This document shows positions 20,030 to 28,570 of a stretch of 43,312 bases of DNA, piece by piece. Where the stretch lies: assembly GCF_001012815.1 (NCBI RefSeq), contig NZ_JYJP01000069.1:1-43312 (forward strand), given 5' to 3'. Source of the DNA: Vibrio mexicanus (GTDB lineage: Bacteria > Pseudomonadota > Gammaproteobacteria > Enterobacterales > Vibrionaceae). The position numbers and the translations under genes are program-made. The stretch's first letter is position 1, and each line of letters opens with the position of its first letter. The notes beneath the pieces were generated by a model. The model saw only the letters and a list, made by a program, of their open reading frames with translations, ran no database searches and was not told where the DNA came from.

Positions 20030-20752
20030 TTAGTGAAAGCCCAGCATCTCTTTCAGCGTTTTAAGATAGCGGCGACTGACTGGCACCACATGATCGCTCT
20101 GGGTGATGATTTCAGCTAAGCCGTTTTCTAATAGCTTGATCTCTTTGATGGACTTTATGTTAACCAAATATTGCCTATGGCAACGGATTAAAGGCGTTTT
20201 CTCTTCGAGCACTTTTAATGTCAACTGGCTGGTGGCCGACTGGTCATGAGTTTGAATCTGCACCCCGCTGATGTCGGTACAGGCAAACTCAATATCTGCA
20301 GTCGGGATGATAACGATTCTGTTAAGTCCGACGCAGGGCACTTGATCCAAAGATTGAGGCGCGAGGATATCCAACTTTGCTTGCTGTTCACGTTTGTCGG
20401 TTTTGACTAAACGCTTAATGGTCTTTTCTAGGCGGCAGGTATCGACAGGCTTTAGCAGGTAGTCGAAAGCATTGTCCTCAAAGGCTTGGATCGCATATTG
20501 GTCATAAGCGGTGACAAACACCACTTTTGGCATGGTATCGGGATCGAGCATACCAAGCAGCTCGATGCCTGTGATCTGAGGCATCTGGATATCGAGAAAC
20601 ACCACATCAGGTTTATGTAGGTTAATTTGCCTTAACCCTTCGATCGCGTTGGCCGCTTGAGACACCACCGAAATCTGCTCAGACTCTTCAAGAAGTTCAG
20701 ACAACTCCTCACGAGCAAACAGTTCATCATCAATCACAATTGCATTTAGCAT
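20030..20752 (-). CDS. btsR: LytTR response regulator BtsR
   Basis: BtsR (YehT) is the response regulator of the BtsS/BtsR pyruvate-sensing system. The receiver domain covers about residues 1-120, with acidic DDE at 8-10, phosphoacceptor D54 in FLDIQMP and the conserved lysine in LLKPVD. The LytTR DNA-binding domain follows, with PLIRCHRQYLVN and VPVSRRYLKTLKE, segments almost identical to those I recall in E. coli BtsR. It has 240 residues (239 in E. coli). It starts eight bases after the btsS stop, so the two are co-transcribed. The octamer array at 16118-16285 matches the E. coli BtsR motif, making the CstA-family gene the likely target. Confidence 0.93.
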   Translation of the reverse strand: MLNAIVIDDELFAREELSELLEESEQISVVSQAANAIEGLRQINLHKPDVVFLDIQMPQITGIELLGMLDPDTMPKVVFVTAYDQYAIQAFEDNAFDYLLKPVDTCRLEKTIKRLVKTDKREQQAKLDILAPQSLDQVPCVGLNRIVIIPTADIEFACTDISGVQIQTHDQSATSQLTLKVLEEKTPLIRCHRQYLVNIKSIKEIKLLENGLAEIITQSDHVVPVSRRYLKTLKEMLGFH

Positions 20753-20760
20753 AACGATCC

Positions 20761-22435
20761 CTACGAATAGTCATTGGACGGAATGATGAAGCTCATTCGC
20801 GTGTATTGGTTTTTTTCAACGTCGATTTTCAGAGTCGACTCTTTTCCAAACAGGTTGGTTAGACGCTTATCTACTATCTGCATGCCCAATCCAGAGTGCC
20901 CTTCTTCTGGTGGTTGATAGTTGCCAGCATTATCCTCCACTATGATGCGCTGACCTTTTAGTGTTGGTTGGTTGTAGATCCTGACCTTGCCGGATTCGAA
21001 CAGCTGTGACGTGCCGTGCTTAATGGCGTTTTCAACCAAAGGCTGCAGAGTAAAACTCGGTAGGTTCCGCTCAAGCAAGATGGAGTCGATGTTCACGTCC
21101 ACATCTAAACGATCAGAAAAACGCGCTTTCTCTATCGTGAGGTAGGCGTTAACGTGCGCCAGTTCCTCTTTGAGAGTCACCGTCTCAATGTCTTTTTTGA
21201 GGTTGCTTCTGAAGAAGTGCGATAGGTGCTGAATCAACTCTCGCGCTTTGGTTGGATCGCGACGAATGACGGCACTTATTGTGTTAAGGGCATTGAACAA
21301 GAAGTGTGGATTGACCTGAGCATGTAACAACTTAATTTCGGCTTGAGAGAGCAACATCTGCTTTTGTTGATAATCACCATAGAGAATTTGGCTTGATAGC
21401 AGCTGCGCGATGCCTTGCGCCATCGACATATTAACGCGAGAAAATAGCTTACGTTTCGGCTCATACAGTTTAATAGTACCGATAGCCTTATCTCCAGCAC
21501 GCAAAGGAATGATCAAGGCCGACCCTAGTTTACAATCCGGCGAGATAGAGCATTGATAAGGCCTGTCCTTACCGTCGAGGTAAATAATGTCGTTTTGGTG
21601 GATAGAATCTAAGGTGCTTTGCGATGAAATTGGCGTATTCGGTTTATGGTGATCATCACCAATACCAACGAATGCAAGAATCTTCTCATCATCGGTAATC
21701 GAGACTGCGCCAACGTTGGTTTCTTCATAAATAATACGAGCGATTTTTTCTGCATTTTCGCTGTTAAAGCCAGATGCCAAGATACCGACTGAGCGTTCGG
21801 CAATATTTAAGGCACGGCGCGAAAAGGTCGCGGAATACTCTTCGAAAATGGTTTTTCTGTCTTGAAGAATACTCATGAACAGAGCCGCACCGACTGAGTT
21901 GGCGATGATCATCGGCGCAGCAATGTCAGAGACCAGCGCGTAGGCCTGAACGAAAGGCTTTGCCACGATCAGTATGATCAGCATCTGGATGATTTCAGCG
22001 AATAGAGTAATTGAGAAAACAACCAATGGATTAAACAGCTGGCGGGCTTTTCCCCGCTGAATGAAGTAGGTGTGGAAAAGCCACCGATTATCCCTTCGGC
22101 AGTTGTAGAGATGGCACAAGCTAGATCAGTGAATCCCCCAAGACTGTAGCGATGTAGGCCCCCTGTTAAGCCGACAAAAAATCCCACCACAGGGCCACCA
22201 AATAGGCCGCCCATCACCGCCCCAATTGCTCTTGTATTGGCAATCGCATCATTGATCTGCAGGCCAAAGTAGGTGCCCATAATGCAAAACAGCGAGAACA
22301 TCACATAGATCATGACCTTGTGATTAAGCCTGCTAGACATGCTAAACAGGGGCAAGAAAACCGGCGTCTTACTTAGCATATAAGCCAAAACTAAATAGAC
22401 ACACATCTGTTGAAGAAGGGGAGGATAAGATCCAT
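20761..22435 (-). CDS. btsS: LytS-type sensor kinase BtsS (frame broken twice)
   Basis: BtsS (YehU) is an inner-membrane histidine kinase that binds external pyruvate with high affinity in E. coli. The N-terminal 5TM-LytS domain shows NDAIANTRAIGAVMGGLFGG and GLTGGLHRYSLGG; a GAF-like region follows, then the kinase with NPHFLFN (phosphoacceptor near H378) and a C-terminal HATPase domain (FTLQPLVENAIKHG, GLGMQIVDKRL). The frame breaks near 22076-22080, restored by one extra base in the coding-strand GGCTTTTCC, and near 22418-22421, where the coding-strand CTCCCCTTC should read CTCCCCCTTC. The second repair moves the start to the ATG at 22433-22435, giving MDLILPLLQQMCVYLV, which aligns with the E. 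coli N-terminus. The repaired length is 558 (561 in E. coli). Confidence 0.92.
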
Positions 22436-22536
22436 AGTGATTTCCAAGGCGGTAACTTTCTTTATTTTAGAGAAGATAAACGGTGGAAAACATGGTTATG
22501 GCTCAATAATTTGGACTAAGGCAAAATAAAGGTATG

Positions 22537-22577
22537 TGTAAATTAAATCTTACATTAAATGTTTTTTAAAGTTTACG
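22537..22577 (+). promoter_or_regulatory. Two TyrR boxes upstream of aroF-tyrA
   Basis: TGTAAA-TTAAAT-CTTACA (22537-22554) matches the TyrR box TGTAAAN6TTTACA with one mismatch. A weaker copy, TGTTTT-TTAAAG-TTTACG, lies at 22560-22577. The two centres are 23 bp apart, the usual strong-plus-weak arrangement in which tyrosine-bound hexameric TyrR represses. The weak box abuts the -35 element of the predicted promoter, so repression is the natural reading. Confidence 0.65.
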
Positions 22578-22578
22578 G

Positions 22579-22606
22579 TTGAAATGTTTTTTAACGCTGT
22601 TATCTT
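22579..22606 (+). promoter_or_regulatory. Sigma-70 promoter of aroF-tyrA
   Basis: TTGAAA (22579-22584) and TATCTT (22601-22606) are separated by 16 bp. Transcription would start about 60 bases before the aroF start codon. The position just downstream of the TyrR boxes supports the assignment. Confidence 0.55.
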
Positions 22607-22671
22607 AGTGCCTATTGATTGCTGATGTCGTGTTGATGATTGGCTGTAAGTAATAATGTACGGATTAAGTT

Positions 22672-23743
22672 ATGCAAAAAAGTGAATTAAGCAATATTAA
22701 CATCAGTGATGAACAAGTCCTGATCACCCCTGAAGAACTCAAAGCTAAGTTACCGCTAAGCGACAACGCTCGTCGATTCATTCAAGAGTCTCGTGAAACC
22801 ATCGCCAACATCATCCATAAGAAAGATCACCGTCTGTTGGTGGTATGTGGTCCTTGTTCGATTCATGATGTGGAAGCGGCAAAAGATTACGCAAAACGTC
22901 TTAAGGCTTTGTCTGAGCAACTGAGTGATCAACTGTACATCGTTATGCGTGTTTACTTTGAAAAACCACGCACAACAGTCGGCTGGAAAGGTTGATCAAT
23001 GACCCGCATCTCGATGGTTCTTTTGATATTGAGCATGGTCTGCACGTTGGTCGTGAACTGCTTGTTGAGCTGGCGGAGATGGAGATTCCACTGGCAACAG
23101 AAGCGCTAGATCCGATCAGCCTCAGTACCTTGCAGATACGTTCAGCTGGGCAGCCATTGGTGCTCGTACAACTGAGTCGCAAACGCACCGTGAAATGGCA
23201 AGCGGCCTTTCAATGCCAATCGGCTTCAAAAATGGTACAGACGGCAACCTAGGTACAGCAATCAATGCGATGCAAGCTGCGTCTTCAAGTCACCGTTTTA
23301 TGGGTATTAATCGCGAAGGCCAAGTAGCGCTTCTAACCACTCAAGGTAACCCGAATGGCCACGTGATTCTTCGTGGCGGTAAACAGACCAACTACGATTC
23401 AGTATCCGTGACGGAATGTGAGCAAGACATGGCGAAACATGGTCTGGATGCTTCACTGATGGTTGATTGTAGCCATGCAAACTCACGCAAAGACTTCCGC
23501 CGTCAGCCGCTTGTTGCAGAGGATGTGATTCACCAAATCCGTGAAGGCAACAAGTCTATTATTGGCCTAATGATTGAGAGTCACATCAACGAAGGTAACC
23601 AATCTTCCGACCTTGCTCTCAAGGATATGCAATACGGCGTGTCGATCACCGATGCATGTATCAATTGGGATTCAACTGAGGCACTATTACGTCATGCACA
23701 CGAAGAGTTGGTGCCGTTTTTGGAAAACCGCCTAAAAGGATAA
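22672..23743 (+). CDS. aroF: DAHP synthase, Tyr-sensitive type (frame broken twice)
   Basis: This enzyme condenses PEP and erythrose 4-phosphate to DAHP, the first step of the shikimate pathway. The class I (AroFGH) signature is clear: [25 protein letters not shown], and [12 protein letters not shown] near the C-terminus. The frame breaks at 22992-22993 (GGTTGATC, read GGTTTGATC, giving [15 protein letters not shown]) and at 23120-23121 (AGCCTCAG, read AGCCCTCAG, giving [14 protein letters not shown]). The repaired protein is 357 residues (AroF 356, AroG 350 in E. coli). I call it aroF rather than aroG because tyrA follows 12 bases on, as in the E. coli aroF-tyrA operon, and TyrR boxes lie upstream. 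Feedback specificity cannot be read directly. Confidence 0.88.
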
Positions 23744-23755
23744 TAAGGAAAGAGC

Positions 23756-24882
23756 ATGGCCGTTGAACTTAGCGACTTACGCGATCAAATAGACAGTGTT
23801 GATAAACGAATTCTAGAGCTGTTATCGGAACGTCTCTCTTTAGTAGAGAAAGTTGGTGAAGTAAAAAGTGAACATGGCCTGCCAATTTATGCGCCGGATC
23901 GAGAAGCTGCAATGCTGGCTTCTCGTCGCCAAGAAGCGGAGAAGATGGGCGTCCCCCACAGTTGATTGAAGACATTCTGCGCCGCACTATGCGTGAGTCT
24001 TACGCCAGTGAAAAAGACTCTGGCTTTAAGTGTTTAAATCCAGAACTGAGCTCGGTAGTGATCGTGGGTGGTAAAGGTCAGCTCGGTGGTCTGTTTGGAC
24101 GAATGTTCACGTTGTCTGGCTACGAAGTAAAAGTGCTTGGTAGCCAAGATTGGGATCGTGCTGATGAGATTCTTGACGGTGCAGGTCTTGTGGTCGTTAC
24201 CGTGCCAATTCACTTAACCAATGGTGTGATTGAAAGACTCGGTAATCTTCCTGAAGACTGCATTCTTTGTGACTTAACCTCAATTAAATCAAAGCCATTA
24301 CAGGCGATGCTCGATGTACACAAAGGCCCTGTTGTGGGTTTGCACCCTATGTTCGGCCCAGATGTCGCAAGCTTGGCTAAGCAGGTGATTGTTCACTGTA
24401 ATGGCCGCGGCGAAGACAAATACCAGTGGCTGTTGGAGCAGTTTGGTATCTGGGGCGCGAGCCTTTGTAACATTGATGCCGCTGAACACGATCACGGCAT
24501 GACGTTGATTCAGGCGCTTCGTCACTTCACGTCATTTGCTTACGGCTTACACCTGAGTAAAGAGAACCCGAATATCGACAAGTTACTTCAGCTAAGTTCG
24601 CCAATTTACCGATTGGAGCTTGCGATGGTAGGGCGTTTGTTTGGGCAAGATCCAAATCTATACGGTGACATCATTCTATCCTCACAAGAGAATATCGACA
24701 TGATTAAGCGTTTCCACCATTGCTTTGGTGAAGCTCTTGAGATTCTTGAAGGTAAAGACAAGCAGGCGTTTGTACAGAGCTTTAATGAAGTGAGCGATTG
24801 GTTTGGTGATTACTCGACTCAGTTTATGAATGAGAGCCAGAATCTACTTAAGCAAGCGAATGATGCGATTCATCGTGGTTAG
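23756..24882 (+). CDS. tyrA: Chorismate mutase / prephenate dehydrogenase (frame broken)
   Basis: The T-protein converts chorismate to prephenate and then to 4-hydroxyphenylpyruvate for tyrosine. The N-terminal AroQ chorismate mutase domain (about residues 1-90: [20 protein letters not shown]) is followed by the NAD-binding dehydrogenase domain with [18 protein letters not shown]. The frame breaks at 23953-23957 in a run of five C that should be six; the repair gives [20 protein letters not shown]. The repaired length is 375 (373 in E. coli). It lies 12 bases downstream of aroF, clearly in one operon, and is followed by a strong terminator. It is subject to the same TyrR control as aroF. Confidence 0.94.
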
Positions 24883-24907
24883 GTGAAATAGATAATCGTT
24901 TGAATGC

Positions 24908-24938
24908 AAAAAGCGGCAGTTTTACTGCCGCTTTTTGT
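24908..24938. terminator. Bidirectional terminator tyrA / M23 gene
   Basis: AAAAAGCGGCAGT (24908-24920) and ACTGCCGCTTTTT (24924-24936) form a perfect 13-bp stem around a TTT loop. It lies between convergent genes, only five bases from the stop codon of the M23 peptidase gene. Confidence 0.93.
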
Positions 24939-24943
24939 TTTCT

Positions 24944-25957
24944 CTAGTTCGTCATCTGTGTGCTCTCAAGAGGCGCTGAATCTTTGTTAACTGTATCGAC
25001 TGTATTATCGATGTATGGGTTGTGGGTTAGATTAACTTGCAAGCGCACTAAATCATCGACCATCTGTACCAGCGGTGCCCAGTTGACACGCTTTTCTTTT
25101 TCGAACATATAGTCAAAATTCTCTGGCGTCCAATCTATCGAATATTGTGGATTGAGGGCGCGACCTAAAAATCTGATTTCGTAATGAAGGTGAGGGCCAG
25201 TTGAGATGCCTGAATTGCCACAAGTTGCAATAAGATCTCCTTTGTTAACAAACTGACCACTACGCGCTTTGAATTGATGTAGGTGAGCGTAGCTGCTCAT
25301 AAAACCGAACGCATGGCGAATGGTGAGGAAATTGCCAAAGCCCTTATCGCTTGGGCGAACAGTTTCAACGACACCATCGGCCGGCGCATAAATCTTTTCG
25401 CCAACAGGGCAGGTAAGGTCAATGCCGGTATGAGTATGACTTTTTCCCGATACAGGGTGAACTCGTCGGCCAAACGAAGAGGATACTCGCTCATACGACA
25501 TCGGTGCGCTGTTTGGAATTAAACGAAACAGAGTGGCGCGAACTGCGGAGTCAACAGCGGCGACATCGATGCGTTGGGTCAGATCTTCATGGATTTCAAG
25601 CTCCTCGTCCGTGATTCCTAATACGGATTCAACGTCGTAAATGCGTTGCCCAAGAATGGCAAGCTTACTGCGTTTTTCTTCTAGCTCTTGCGCTAAGGTA
25701 TGGGACTGGTCGAGCTGCTCATTGTAGCGAACTTCAAACTCAGCGCTTTGCTCCTCAGCCACATAAAGCTTGTTCATTAGCTGATTTAGTTTCAGCTCTT
25801 GCTGTTCTTGATTCTGATGGTTTTGCACAAACCAGGTGCCAAGGCCAACAGCGGCTACAAGCAAAGTGATAACCGAGAGTAGAATCGCTTTTTTACTCAC
25901 GTAAAAAACACGATCCCCACCAGAGGTAGGGATCGATAGAGAAATTTTGTGTGACAT
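24944..25957 (-). CDS. M23-family murein endopeptidase, membrane-anchored
   Basis: This is a LytM/M23 zinc metallopeptidase likely to cut peptidoglycan cross-links in the periplasm. A short cytosolic N-terminus leads to one membrane helix (about residues 24-44), a heptad-rich coiled-coil stretch (about 46-110) and a catalytic domain. The zinc ligands are complete: HTGID gives H176 and D180, and HLHYE gives H258, with H256 and H225 as the catalytic histidines. The domain is therefore probably active, unlike the degenerate EnvC/NlpD activators. A 70-residue tail rich in N and T follows. It has 337 residues. It sits downstream of plzA on the same strand, 80 bases apart. I cannot tie it to a named Vibrio endopeptidase. 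Confidence 0.88.
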   Translation of the reverse strand: MSHKISLSIPTSGGDRVFYVSKKAILLSVITLLVAAVGLGTWFVQNHQNQEQQELKLNQLMNKLYVAEEQSAEFEVRYNEQLDQSHTLAQELEEKRSKLAILGQRIYDVESVLGITDEELEIHEDLTQRIDVAAVDSAVRATLFRLIPNSAPMSYERVSSSFGRRVHPVSGKSHTHTGIDLTCPVGEKIYAPADGVVETVRPSDKGFGNFLTIRHAFGFMSSYAHLHQFKARSGQFVNKGDLIATCGNSGISTGPHLHYEIRFLGRALNPQYSIDWTPENFDYMFEKEKRVNWAPLVQMVDDLVRLQVNLTHNPYIDNTVDTVNKDSAPLESTQMTN

Positions 25958-26037
25958 AGTCTAGCTAGGTATGTTTACCCAAATCTGAGAGGTGTTCGAG
26001 TTCGCGGTGTAGCAAACTGTCGTCCCCAACATTTAAT

Positions 26038-26340
26038 TCAACCAAGCGCTTTTAAGTGTCCAATACTCTCAATATCAATGTGATCGATTTGAGCTCGAAT
26101 CACATCGCCTTCAACACTAATCAAATTAGCGGCAAGTTCAATGCTGACGTCACTGTCAGGAAGCGAAAACTGTATGATGGCCGTCTCTTCAAGGCTTAAC
26201 TGCGCATCGGCTCCTTGAGCTTTAAGCAGGAGTCCTTGCAGGGACAAGTCTTGAATACTGGCAGACACGGCACGTTGCCCTTGCGTAATTGTCGCAGGCA
26301 CTTGATAAATGATGCGTGAAAACCGTCGTCTTTCAGCCAT
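26038..26340 (-). CDS. plzA: Single-domain PilZ protein, PlzA type
   Basis: PilZ domains bind cyclic di-GMP and change conformation of a partner. The 100-residue protein is a lone PilZ domain. Both parts of the ligand motif are present: RRFSR fits RxxxR (residues 5-9) and DLSLQG fits DxSxxG (31-36), so c-di-GMP binding is plausible. The start is the ATG at 26338-26340, preceded by GAGAG about six bases upstream; an upstream in-frame GTG would add nine residues and is not needed. The name PlzA rests on the position, between tyrA and ettA-region genes, which matches V. cholerae VC0697 as I remember it. The target is unknown. A GGDEF-EAL enzyme that could set c-di-GMP levels lies 5 kb away. Confidence 0.8.
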   Translation of the reverse strand: MAERRRFSRIIYQVPATITQGQRAVSASIQDLSLQGLLLKAQGADAQLSLEETAIIQFSLPDSDVSIELAANLISVEGDVIRAQIDHIDIESIGHLKALG

Positions 26341-26488
26341 AACCATCTCTCTATTGTTTGATGTCACTCACTACAAGCTTAGCAAATACGCGCAAAGCGA
26401 GTATCTGTAGGGGCTTAAAATGCAGAGTCGCTTGCAAAATAACCTTCAAGAGGTATCTATCTGCGAGCGTTAACATTAACCGCAAACA

Positions 26489-26516
26489 ATAAAGGCCGCT
26501 AATAATAGCGGCCTTA
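26489..26516 (-). terminator. Terminator downstream of ettA
   Basis: AAGGCCGCTA (26492-26501) pairs with TAGCGGCCTT (26506-26515). On the minus strand the stem is followed by TATTGTTTGC, a modest T tract. It lies about 40 bases after the ettA stop codon. Confidence 0.75.
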
Positions 26517-26556
26517 GTACAAAATTCAAGCTGATTTACAGTGCTTTGCTTTTGCT

Positions 26557-28224
26557 TTATTTAGATACACGCTTGTACTTGATGCGGTGTGGTTCTGCAG
26601 CCTCTGGGCCGATCTCTTTCTTCAACCACTCCATGTACTCGTTGTAGTTGCCTTCGTAGAAGTTCACTTGGCCTTCATCACGGTAGTCAATGATGTGCGT
26701 TGCGATACGGTCTAGGAACCAACGGTCGTGCGAGATAACCATTGCACAGCCTGGGAATTCCAATAGTGCCTCTTCTAGAGCACGTAGCGTTTCAACGTCA
26801 AGGTCGTTGGTAGGCTCATCGAGTAGTAGTACGTTGCCGCCCGCTTTAAGTAGTTTTGCAAGGTGAACACGGTTACGCTCACCACCTGAAAGCTCGCCAA
26901 TGATCTTCTGTTGGTCAGAGCCTTTGAAGTTGAAGCGAGAACAGTAAGCACGTGCTGGGATTTCGAAGTTGTTGATCTTGATGATATCAGCGCCTTCAGA
27001 GATCTCTTGGTAAACCGTCTTGGTGTCGTCCATCGCGTCACGGAACTGGTCAACAGACGCCAGTTTCACCGTTTCACCCATTTCAATCGTACCCGAATCA
27101 GGTTGCTCAGTACCGCTTAGCATCTTGAATAGGGTTGATTTACCTGCACCGTTGGCACCAATGATACCGACGATAGCACCTTTAGGCATGTTGAAAGATA
27201 GGTCATCAATCAGAACACGGCCATCAAATGACTTAGTTAGGTTATTTACTTCGATAACCTTGTCACCTAGACGCTCACCCGGCGGGATAAACAGTTCGTT
27301 TGTTTCGTTACGCTTCTGACGATCGCCGCTTTGCAGTTCTTCAAAGCGAGCCATACGTGCTTTCGACTTAGACTGACGACCTTTCGGGTTTTGACGAACC
27401 CACTCAAGTTCTTTCTCGATTGTTTTCTGACGAGCTTTCTCTTGAGATGCTTCTTGTTGCAGACGCGCATCTTTTTGCTCTAGCCAAGAAGTGTAGTTAC
27501 CTTCCCATGGAATACCTTCACCACGGTCAAGTTCAAGAATCCAACCAGCAGCGTTATCTAGGAAGTAACGGTCGTGGGTAATCGCCACAACAGTGCCAGT
27601 GTAATCAACTAGGAAGCGCTCTAGCCATGCGACTGATTCTGCATCCAAGTGGTTGGTTGGTTCGTCAAGAAGCAGCATGTCAGGCTTAGAAAGAAGTAAG
27701 CGACAGATTGCCACACGGCGACGTTCACCACCCGAAAGGTGTTGAATCTTCTGGTCCCACTCAGGAAGACGAAGTGCATCGGCTGCACGCTCAAGTGCGT
27801 TCTCTAGGTTGTGGCCTTCTTTCGCTTGAATCAGCGCTTCAAGTTCGCCTTGCTCTTTTGCAAGAGCGTCGAAGTCTGCATCCGGTTCTGCGTAAGCTGC
27901 GTATACTTCGTCAAGACGCTTCATTGCACCAGCTACATCAGAAACCGCTTCTTCAACGATTTCACGAACCGTTTTAGATTCATCAAGCACAGGCTCCTGC
28001 GGTAGGTAACCTACATTTAGGCCAGGTTGTGGACGTGCTTCACCGTCGATATCGGTGTCGATGCCCGCCATGATGCGAAGAAGGGTAGATTTACCCGCGC
28101 CGTTTAGACCCAAAACACCAATTTTGGCACCAGGGAAGAAGCTAAGAGAGATGTCTTTAAGAATTTGTCGCTTTGGTGGCACAATTTTGCTCACGCGCGA
28201 CATGGTATATACGTATTCAGCCAT
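26557..28224 (-). CDS. ettA: Energy-dependent translational throttle EttA
   Basis: EttA is an ABC-F ATPase that binds the ribosomal E site and gates the first elongation steps according to the ADP/ATP ratio. It has no membrane part. Two ABC domains are seen, each with Walker A (GLNGAGKST; GANGAGKST), an LSGGE signature and Walker B (LLLDEPTNHLD; LLLDEPTNDLD), joined by the charged P-site tRNA interaction linker (QKARQKTIEKELEW region). Length is 555 residues, identical to E. coli EttA. It is monocistronic with its own terminator and divergent from slt. Confidence 0.97.
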   Translation of the reverse strand: MAEYVYTMSRVSKIVPPKRQILKDISLSFFPGAKIGVLGLNGAGKSTLLRIMAGIDTDIDGEARPQPGLNVGYLPQEPVLDESKTVREIVEEAVSDVAGAMKRLDEVYAAYAEPDADFDALAKEQGELEALIQAKEGHNLENALERAADALRLPEWDQKIQHLSGGERRRVAICRLLLSKPDMLLLDEPTNHLDAESVAWLERFLVDYTGTVVAITHDRYFLDNAAGWILELDRGEGIPWEGNYTSWLEQKDARLQQEASQEKARQKTIEKELEWVRQNPKGRQSKSKARMARFEELQSGDRQKRNETNELFIPPGERLGDKVIEVNNLTKSFDGRVLIDDLSFNMPKGAIVGIIGANGAGKSTLFKMLSGTEQPDSGTIEMGETVKLASVDQFRDAMDDTKTVYQEISEGADIIKINNFEIPARAYCSRFNFKGSDQQKIIGELSGGERNRVHLAKLLKAGGNVLLLDEPTNDLDVETLRALEEALLEFPGCAMVISHDRWFLDRIATHIIDYRDEGQVNFYEGNYNEYMEWLKKEIGPEAAEPHRIKYKRVSK

Positions 28225-28570
28225 TGCCGATCGTTCCTAATTTTTTACTCATAGAAAACCCATATTTTATACCAAACTCACTCGTTTTGTTACCGTCAAA
28301 TTTTAGGGCTAACAAGCAACTTTTCTGTGGTTTTAATTGTTCACTGAAGAACTGATGACATTAACGTCATGAAGCTATGGCAGTTTGGGATGATAAAAAT
28401 TTAAGCAATGGCTAGCTTGTCATCACGATGAAAGCTATTGTGTGTGTAGTTGCTTAGTGTCGCGTTCGTATGAATCAATGAATATTTACATCTCTTCACT
28501 TTACTTTTACACCTAGAATTGGTGAAAGTAAGTCATACCGCGTCATATCGTTTCAAAAGGATCAGAGTCG
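28225..28570. promoter_or_regulatory. Divergent control region ettA/slt
   Basis: These 346 bases carry no gene I can support. A near-perfect 16-bp palindrome, ATGACATTAACGTCAT, lies at 28355-28370 (two symmetric mismatches). Close to slt there is a pair of direct repeats, GTCATACCG (28532-28540) and GTCATATCG (28542-28550). I cannot name a regulator for either. AAGG at 28557-28560 is part of the slt ribosome binding site. Confidence 0.4.
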
